A program made the position numbers and the translations under genes. From Microbacterium sp. HD4P20 (lineage in GTDB: Bacteria > Actinomycetota > Actinomycetes > Actinomycetales > Microbacteriaceae): DNA of 64,000 bases. Below are positions 59,514-64,000 of the stretch, piece by piece (the stretch's first letter is position 1; each line of letters begins with the position of its first letter). A model generated the notes under the pieces. It was not told where the DNA came from. It did not search any database and saw only the letters and a program-made list of their open reading frames with translations. Location of the stretch: assembly GCF_019449275.2 (NCBI RefSeq), contig NZ_JAHZQZ020000018.1, positions 248,001 through 312,000 of the forward strand, in the 5' to 3' direction.

Positions 59514-60413
59514 ATGGCTCGCGTGCGCGTCGTCCGGCCGCGCAGCGTCGTGATCGGCGCTGCGGGCGTCCTTGTCGGCGGGGGTGCCGCCCTCGTCATG
59601 GCTCGCGCCGTTCTACGGCGCCAGGCGGCGGTCGCGCGCCGGCGCATCGGCAAGCCGCTCGGCGAGGAGGCGCTGGACGCCGACCGGGTGTGGCGCCGCC
59701 GTTACGACGGCCCGCCGGTCGAGCTGCTCGTGCTCGGCGATTCCATCGCCGCCGGCCTGGGTGCCGAACGGCGGAAGGACACCCTCGGCGCGCGCCTGGC
59801 CAAAGGACTCGCGCGGGCCGCGCACCGGCCGGTGCGACTGCGCACCCTCGCGATGGTCGGGGCGGAATCGTCCCTTCTTCGGGTGCAGCTTGCCGAGCTC
59901 CCCGAGGACTATCGTCCCGACGTCGCGGTGGTCATCGTCGGCGGGAACGACGTCACGCACCGAGTGCCGATACCGGTTGCGGTCGGGCATCTCGAAGAGG
60001 CGATCGTGCGGCTGCAGGGGCTCGGGGCCGGGGTCGTCGTCGGCACGTGTCCTGACCTCGGCGCGCTGCGGCCGGTGCCGCAGCCGCTGCGGTCGCTCGG
60101 GTCGCGGCTGTCGAGGGCGCTGGCCGAGGCGCAGGCACGGGCAGCGGCGCGCCACGGCGCGCGGGCGGTCTCTCTGCGGCGTGCAGTGGGGCCGTTCTTC
60201 ATCACGCAGCCCGACGAGATGTTCAGCCTCGATCGGTTCCATCCCAGCGCGCTCGGTTACCGGCGTACGGCCGACGCGCTGCTGCCCGCGGCGCTCGAGG
60301 CGCTGCGGGAGCACGGGTGGCCGAGTGGCGCTCAGCAGCCGGGGCCGGACGGGTCCTCGGTGCACGTGCGGTCCACCAGTGCGGTGCGCACTTCGACGAC
60401 GGTGACGTCGTAG
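59514..60413 (+). CDS. SGNH/GDSL-family hydrolase
   Basis: This 299-residue esterase/lipase-like protein has an N-terminal hydrophobic segment (about residues 10-30) that anchors or exports it. Block I is LGDSIAAGLG (nucleophile Ser), block III is VGGNDVT, and block V is DRFHPSALGY with the catalytic Asp and His. The substrate is unknown. ATG 59514 or 59505 could be the start. The last 82 bases overlap the convergent PKD gene. Confidence 0.85.
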   Translation: MARVRVVRPRSVVIGAAGVLVGGGAALVMARAVLRRQAAVARRRIGKPLGEEALDADRVWRRRYDGPPVELLVLGDSIAAGLGAERRKDTLGARLAKGLARAAHRPVRLRTLAMVGAESSLLRVQLAELPEDYRPDVAVVIVGGNDVTHRVPIPVAVGHLEEAIVRLQGLGAGVVVGTCPDLGALRPVPQPLRSLGSRLSRALAEAQARAAARHGARAVSLRRAVGPFFITQPDEMFSLDRFHPSALGYRRTADALLPAALEALREHGWPSGAQQPGPDGSSVHVRSTSAVRTSTTVTS

Positions 60414-61123
60414 CCCGTCGCGGTCGCCCGGACGACCCCGGCCACCGGGCGCCAGAAGCCGCTGCCGAAGTCGACGGCTGCGGCGTACTCGACGGTGACC
60501 GAGACGGGGTAGATGCCGCGCTCGCGGTAGACGTGGCTGGTCGCGGTCGGGGTGAACTGCGCCTGCCGCAGCGCGGCCCACGACGCGCCACCCGTCGTGG
60601 CGCGGCCCGACGTGCCGTCGCCGTGGTCGAACACGAACACCGTCGGGGTGAAGCGCACGGTGACGTCCCAGTCCAGGACCGTGCCGGGGATGTGCTGCTC
60701 GGATGCCGTGGCCACCAGATTCGCCGGCATGCCCACCACGCCGAACCCGGACGGTTCTCCCGTGAGCGTGGGCGTCGCCGGCCGGAACGAGGCGAGGTCG
60801 GCCAGCGTCACGTCGGGGACCGTCTCGACCGCGAAGCCCCCGCACCGGTCCAGTGGACCGCAGTCCTCCGGCGCGGGCGCGGGAGCCGGAGCGGCATCCG
60901 TCCCAGGTCCTGGCCCGCGGTCGCCGCTGCCTGGCGCGCCACCTCCTGGGCGCGTGCCGCCGGCCGCGACGTCGACGCCATCTCCAGTGTTGGACACGCC
61001 AGGACAACCGGTCCAACTGGATGCCCCGGTGCAGGTTGCTCCTCCGGTGGAGAGCTCTGTCGAGCCCGCTGATGCGGAAAGCAAGCCAGTGAGGAGGACG
61101 ATGCCGGCTATGACGTGGTGCAC
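60332..61123 (-). CDS. Secreted PKD-like domain protein of unknown function
   Basis: This 263-residue exported protein has a signal peptide (about residues 1-20), a Pro/Gly/Ala-rich linker with several Cys, and a C-terminal beta domain. That domain's FDHGDGTSG, TSHVYRERGIYPVSVTVEY pattern is typical of PKD folds. GGAGGA precedes GTG 61123, which lies 16 bases inside the end of the upstream lipoprotein gene, so the pair is probably coupled. I know no function for it. Confidence 0.75.
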   Translation of the reverse strand: MHHVIAGIVLLTGLLSASAGSTELSTGGATCTGASSWTGCPGVSNTGDGVDVAAGGTRPGGGAPGSGDRGPGPGTDAAPAPAPAPEDCGPLDRCGGFAVETVPDVTLADLASFRPATPTLTGEPSGFGVVGMPANLVATASEQHIPGTVLDWDVTVRFTPTVFVFDHGDGTSGRATTGGASWAALRQAQFTPTATSHVYRERGIYPVSVTVEYAAAVDFGSGFWRPVAGVVRATATGYDVTVVEVRTALVDRTCTEDPSGPGC

Positions 61124-61641
61124 CGGTCCTCCTCGACTGCGTTGCTGGCGCTTATGACGAGGCCTGTGGAAGTTTGAGCGGAAGGCAAGAGTTCGACTCT
61201 GAGGGGATACACGTCGGGCCGGTCAGCCGCCACCATCGAGGTTCCCGCGGCGTCTGTTACCACCACGGCGCTCACATCGCTGCAGACGAGGATCCGCACT
61301 CCGCCGTCCTCACCTAGCTCCTCTCCGAAAATGGCTCGGGTCCGGGTTTCGCCAGACACAGCCCACCCATCGGCGTGCATCTCGGACAGCGACTTCCGCT
61401 CGCTGGCGTTCGCCTCACCGGTGGTCCAGGCGTAGACCTCCTCGAACGTTTCCGGGTCGCTGAGGTCGACCTCGTTGAGGGCGTCGACGTACGCGCGGTA
61501 GGTCTCCTCGGCGGCGGCGAAGGCCTCTTCTTCGCTCGTGAACGGGGCGGTGGGCGTCGGCTCGGGTTGGGGCACCGTGCATCCCGTGAGCGCGAGCAGC
61601 AACAGGGCCGCTCCCAGCGCCGGTGTCATGCGGGATCTCAC
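61108..61641 (-). CDS. Lipoprotein of unknown function
   Basis: This 177-residue exported protein has lipobox LTGC (Cys21), a short Pro/Thr linker, then a mixed alpha/beta domain beginning FTSEEEAFAAAEETYRAYVD. That start looks like NTF2-like or Mce-associated-type folds but cannot be assigned. GTG 61641 lies 6 bases after TACTTT, which fixes the start against neighbouring GTG and ATG codons. It is co-transcribed with the overlapping PKD-like gene. Confidence 0.75.
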   Translation of the reverse strand: MRSRMTPALGAALLLLALTGCTVPQPEPTPTAPFTSEEEAFAAAEETYRAYVDALNEVDLSDPETFEEVYAWTTGEANASERKSLSEMHADGWAVSGETRTRAIFGEELGEDGGVRILVCSDVSAVVVTDAAGTSMVAADRPDVYPLRVELLPSAQTSTGLVISASNAVEEDRCTTS

Positions 61642-61647
61642 ACCCCC

Positions 61648-61653
61648 AAAGTA
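61648..61653 (-). promoter_or_regulatory. -10 of the lipoprotein gene (leaderless)
   Basis: TACTTT on the minus strand is followed by GGGGGT and then GTG. Confidence 0.55.
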
Positions 61654-61713
61654 CCGGCGCCCGCCGCGCCGCCGCCGAGTTATCCACAGGTCTCCCGGCC
61701 GCGGCCGAGGGGG

Positions 61714-62223
61714 TCAGCCGGCGCTGACGGACGCCGCCCACTCCGCGACTCGGGCGGCGCTCTCCTCCTCCGACAGGTCCTCGACGCGGGTCATGATCGA
61801 CCAGCGCACGCCGAACGGGTCCCGGATGCTCGCGTACCGGTCGCCCGACACGAAGGTGGACGGCTCCTCGCGTACGGTGGCGCCGGCGGCGACAGCTCGC
61901 GCGGTGACCGCGTCGACGTCGGGCACGTAGAGGCCGATCGAGTAGCAGTCTTGATCGCCCTCGGGCGCGGGCACGGTGCCGTAGGCAGGGCTCGGCTCGC
62001 CGATCTGCAGCAGGCCCAGGCCGAAGTCCAGGCCGGCGTGCACCACGAGGCCATCGAACTCCGTCACGTCGCTCACCCGCGCGCCGAAGACATCGCGGTA
62101 GAACTCCAGCGCCGCCTTGGCGTCGCGGATCGCGAGGAACGGGGTGAGCGCTGTGGCGGCGTTCGGCCGGCCGTCGGTCGTGTGGGCACCGGTCACGCCG
62201 GTGGTGTTCTCTTTATCTGTCAT
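61714..62223 (-). CDS. VOC (glyoxalase/bleomycin-resistance-like) protein
   Basis: This 169-residue vicinal-oxygen-chelate fold protein contains TPFLAIRDAKAALEFYRDVF at the start of the first module and IRDPFGVRWSIMTRVEDL at the end of the second, a PhnB-like pattern. The reaction is unknown. GATGAGG precedes the ATG at 62223. It is divergent from the AraC-type gene, which probably controls it. Confidence 0.87.
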   Translation of the reverse strand: MTDKENTTGVTGAHTTDGRPNAATALTPFLAIRDAKAALEFYRDVFGARVSDVTEFDGLVVHAGLDFGLGLLQIGEPSPAYGTVPAPEGDQDCYSIGLYVPDVDAVTARAVAAGATVREEPSTFVSGDRYASIRDPFGVRWSIMTRVEDLSEEESAARVAEWAASVSAG

Positions 62224-62297
62224 GTCCTCATCGTGCGCCGCGGCGCGGTGGCCCGGCTTGGAGATTCGCGACAACCTGCGGTGTCTGGGCGGCGCGC

Positions 62298-62303
62298 TAG
62301 CGT
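62298..62303 (+). promoter_or_regulatory. -10 of the AraC-type gene (leaderless)
   Basis: TAGCGT is followed by GGGCGGC and then GTG. Confidence 0.55.
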
Positions 62304-62310
62304 GGGCGGC

Positions 62311-63144
62311 GTGACGGAGGCTTCGCGGGCGATCGATCCCACCCGCGGCGTGCTCTACCCGGGCCGCCTGCCCCGCTTCACGCGGCTGCCGCCGCCCGAC
62401 GAGGCATCCGGTCTCGTCTCGTGGTTCTGGATCCCGCAGTGGAACCTGCCCGACGGCGTCGAGACGCGCCAGCCGATCCTGGGCTATCCCGCCGCCAACC
62501 TCGCCGTCGAACCCGACGGCGTCACACTCTGGGGTGCGACGACGAGGGCGTCGGAGCGCGTGCTGACGGGCACGGGCTGGGCGGTGGGAGCGCTGCTGCG
62601 GCCCGCGGCACTGGGGCGTTTGACGTCGTCCCCGAGCGAACTGGTGGACGGATCCGTCCCGCTCGACGAACCCGAGCTGCACGCGGCGGTGGTGGCGGCG
62701 ATGCCCGATGAAGGGGCGGCGGCGTACGTGGTCGCATCCTGGCTGGTCGAGCGGGTCGGAGCGCCGACGCCGGAGGGCCGGCTCGCGAACGATATGGCGG
62801 ACCTGTTCATGACGACGCCCGTTCCCGCTCCACGTATCGTCGACGCGTCGCACCACGCCGCCGGGAGCACGACCGCGATCCTGCGGGTCGAAGATGCCGC
62901 GGCGCAGCTACGGGTCTCGGTGCGCACGCTCCAGCGACTCGCACACCGTACGGTGGGGGTCTCGCCCGCGGCGATGATCCGACGCCGGCGGCTGCAAGAG
63001 GCGGCGCAGCGACTGCGCGACGATCCCGGCGTCACGCTGGCGGCGGTGGCTGCCGAGCTGGGATACGTCGACCACGCGCATCTCGCGAACGACTTCCGCC
63101 GGGTCCTCGGCCTCACGCCCTCGGAGTATCGCGCCGCAACCTGA
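62311..63144 (+). CDS. AraC-family transcriptional regulator
   Basis: This 277-residue regulator has an N-terminal DUF6597-like effector domain and a C-terminal double helix-turn-helix. LRVSVRTLQRLAHRTVGVSP is the first HTH, and VAAELGYVDHAHLANDFRR then LTPSEYR the second. The pairing with a divergent VOC gene is common for this group, and the VOC gene is its likely target. The start is set by TAGCGT. Confidence 0.9.
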   Translation: MTEASRAIDPTRGVLYPGRLPRFTRLPPPDEASGLVSWFWIPQWNLPDGVETRQPILGYPAANLAVEPDGVTLWGATTRASERVLTGTGWAVGALLRPAALGRLTSSPSELVDGSVPLDEPELHAAVVAAMPDEGAAAYVVASWLVERVGAPTPEGRLANDMADLFMTTPVPAPRIVDASHHAAGSTTAILRVEDAAAQLRVSVRTLQRLAHRTVGVSPAAMIRRRRLQEAAQRLRDDPGVTLAAVAAELGYVDHAHLANDFRRVLGLTPSEYRAAT

Positions 63145-63158
63145 GATCGAGACTCCGT

Positions 63159-63638
63159 TCAGTCGGCGCTCGTCGGGGGCGCCGTCACCCGCTTCTTCTC
63201 GCGCACATACACCTCACGCCGCACGCGCGCCACCACATCTCCCGCGGCGTCCGTGATGTCGGTCTCGAACCATTCGAGCACCTTCGCGCCCCCGCGGGCC
63301 CGTTCCCGCAGCTCTTCGGCCTTTTCTCGTGGCACCTCGAAGTGCGCGGTCAGCACGCCGCGGCCGGGCTTGACGAACTCGATCTCACCGCGGGTGTCCC
63401 ACACCATGTAGTCGCGCCCGAGCTGGTGCATCACGAGCATGAAGAAGTACGGGTCGGTCATCGCCGACATGGATCCGCCGAACGCGGTCTTGACGTAGTT
63501 GCGGGTGATGAGATTCACGTGCAGCTCGACGGTCGCGCTGGTCCAGTCCTCGGCGAACCTTCGCACGCGGATGCCGCTCCACAGGTTCGGCGCCCACAGG
63601 CTCATTCCGACGGCCAGACGGCGAGGGGTCATGCGCAT
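63159..63638 (-). CDS. DUF4442 hotdog-fold protein
   Basis: This 159-residue PaaI-like thioesterase-superfamily protein is of unproven activity. LHVNLITRNYVKTAFGGSMS and ARVRREVYVREKKR are typical of DUF4442. AACATT lies 6 bases before the ATG at 63638, matching only the A and last T of the -10 pattern; ATG 63632 is an alternative. Confidence 0.82.
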   Translation of the reverse strand: MRMTPRRLAVGMSLWAPNLWSGIRVRRFAEDWTSATVELHVNLITRNYVKTAFGGSMSAMTDPYFFMLVMHQLGRDYMVWDTRGEIEFVKPGRGVLTAHFEVPREKAEELRERARGGAKVLEWFETDITDAAGDVVARVRREVYVREKKRVTAPPTSAD

Positions 63639-63677
63639 GAGCAGAATGTTCGCGCATCAGCCTGGTCCGCTCCGAAT

Positions 63678-63793
63678 CGATTGTCGACGCTCCACAATCG
63701 CACCCGCGCACGGTGCGCGCGGACGCATCCGCAGCCGACGTGGACCGTGCGCGCCGGTCGGCGCTCGCGGCCCGCGCGGACGCATCCGCAGCC
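63678..63793. repeat. Repeat-rich divergent intergenic region
   Basis: A 7-bp inverted repeat CGATTGT/ACAATCG (63678-63684, 63694-63700) comes first. Next is a 9-bp inverted repeat GCGCACGGT/ACCGTGCGC (63706-63714, 63744-63752). A perfect 20-bp direct repeat, containing GGACGCATCC, occurs at 63717-63736 and 63774-63793. All lie between the DUF4442 and methyltransferase genes. Confidence 0.8.
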
Positions 63794-63822
63794 TTGACGG
63801 CGACGCCCGCCGCTTGTTTGCT
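63794..63822 (+). promoter_or_regulatory. Promoter of the O-methyltransferase gene
   Basis: TTGACG (63794-63799) and TTTGCT (63817-63822) are separated by 17 bases, and 6 bases follow before the ATG. The -35 abuts the second 20-bp direct repeat. Confidence 0.5.
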
Positions 63823-63828
63823 GGGCTC

Positions 63829-64000
63829 ATGAGCGAGCCGACCCCTGACGTATGGCGACGTGTCGACGCCTACCTGACCGACACGCTCGTCGGGCACGAT
63901 CCCTACCTGGAACGGGCGGTCGCCGACCAGAACGCCGCCGGCCTTCCTCCGATCGAGGTGGCGCCTGTCAACGGCAAGCTCCTCCACCTCCTCGCGCGCA
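63829..64000 (+). CDS. O-methyltransferase, N-terminal part
   Basis: The gene runs off the right edge; 57 codons are visible. The sequence WRRVDAYLTDTLVGHDPYLE and then IEVAPVNGKLLHLLAR matches the start of family 3 (caffeoyl-CoA/COMT-like) SAM-dependent O-methyltransferases. The catalytic and SAM-binding parts lie outside the window, so the call rests on the N-terminal pattern. Confidence 0.75.
   Translation, partial: MSEPTPDVWRRVDAYLTDTLVGHDPYLERAVADQNAAGLPPIEVAPVNGKLLHLLAR

Overview
The window is about 70% GC, densely coded, rich in GTG starts, and reads as chromosome of a high-GC Gram-positive actinobacterium. The gene content and order (pmt/rsmI, metG-tatD-rsmA-ispE, tRNA-Gln-glmU-prs, rplY-pth-mfd, ppc, mazG, hisS) and the protein sequences point to Microbacteriaceae, most likely Microbacterium. 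That assignment is inference from recognised families, not from a search. I see no rRNA, phage, insertion sequence, CRISPR array or origin. No gap between genes exceeds 300 bases.

Layout. 1-1411: divergent pmt (partial) and rsmI. 1423-10763: a galactan/galacto-oligosaccharide utilisation locus. It has a GH42 beta-galactosidase, a binding lipoprotein, two permeases and a secreted GH53 endo-galactanase in one leftward operon, plus a divergent LacI-type regulator and two identical 18-bp palindromic operators. 10929-22124: the translation/isoprenoid backbone metG, tatD, rsmA, ispE, interrupted by two MFS transporters, a calcineurin-like phosphodiesterase, a Stealth-type sugar-phosphate transferase and an aldo/keto reductase. 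22196-31366: an Eis-like acetyltransferase, a DUF427 protein, an ABC-F ATPase and an 1832-residue sortase-anchored surface phosphoesterase. 31400-34587: a MarR regulator, tRNA-Gln(TTG), glmU and prs. 34695-40013: a flavin-based extracytoplasmic electron-transfer module (FMN lipoprotein, ApbE flavin transferase, NqrB/RnfD-like membrane protein fused to a ferredoxin-reductase domain) next to a two-component system. 40132-44920: an SDR protein, an FAD-linked oxidase, 6-phosphogluconate dehydrogenase and gluconokinase. 45063-58130: bL25 with a structured leader, pth, mfd, a left-handed beta-helix protein, a zinc-ribbon protein, ppc, nhaA, mazG and hisS. 58114-64000: an APC permease, an SGNH hydrolase, an unknown lipoprotein/PKD pair, a VOC protein with a divergent AraC regulator, a DUF4442 hotdog protein and a partial O-methyltransferase.

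Expression signals. Sixteen start codons lie exactly 6 or 7 bases downstream of a TAnnnT hexamer, which is the arrangement of leaderless transcripts. Genes inside operons, and secreted or lipoprotein genes, more often carry AGGAGG-type ribosome-binding sites. pmt and rsmI appear to share one symmetric -10 region. Several short repeats have no assigned role: three TGTCCC boxes spaced exactly 21 bp apart before tatD, six copies of a ~17-bp unit between ppc and nhaA, a 61-bp hairpin before metG, and CTATG boxes before the response regulator.
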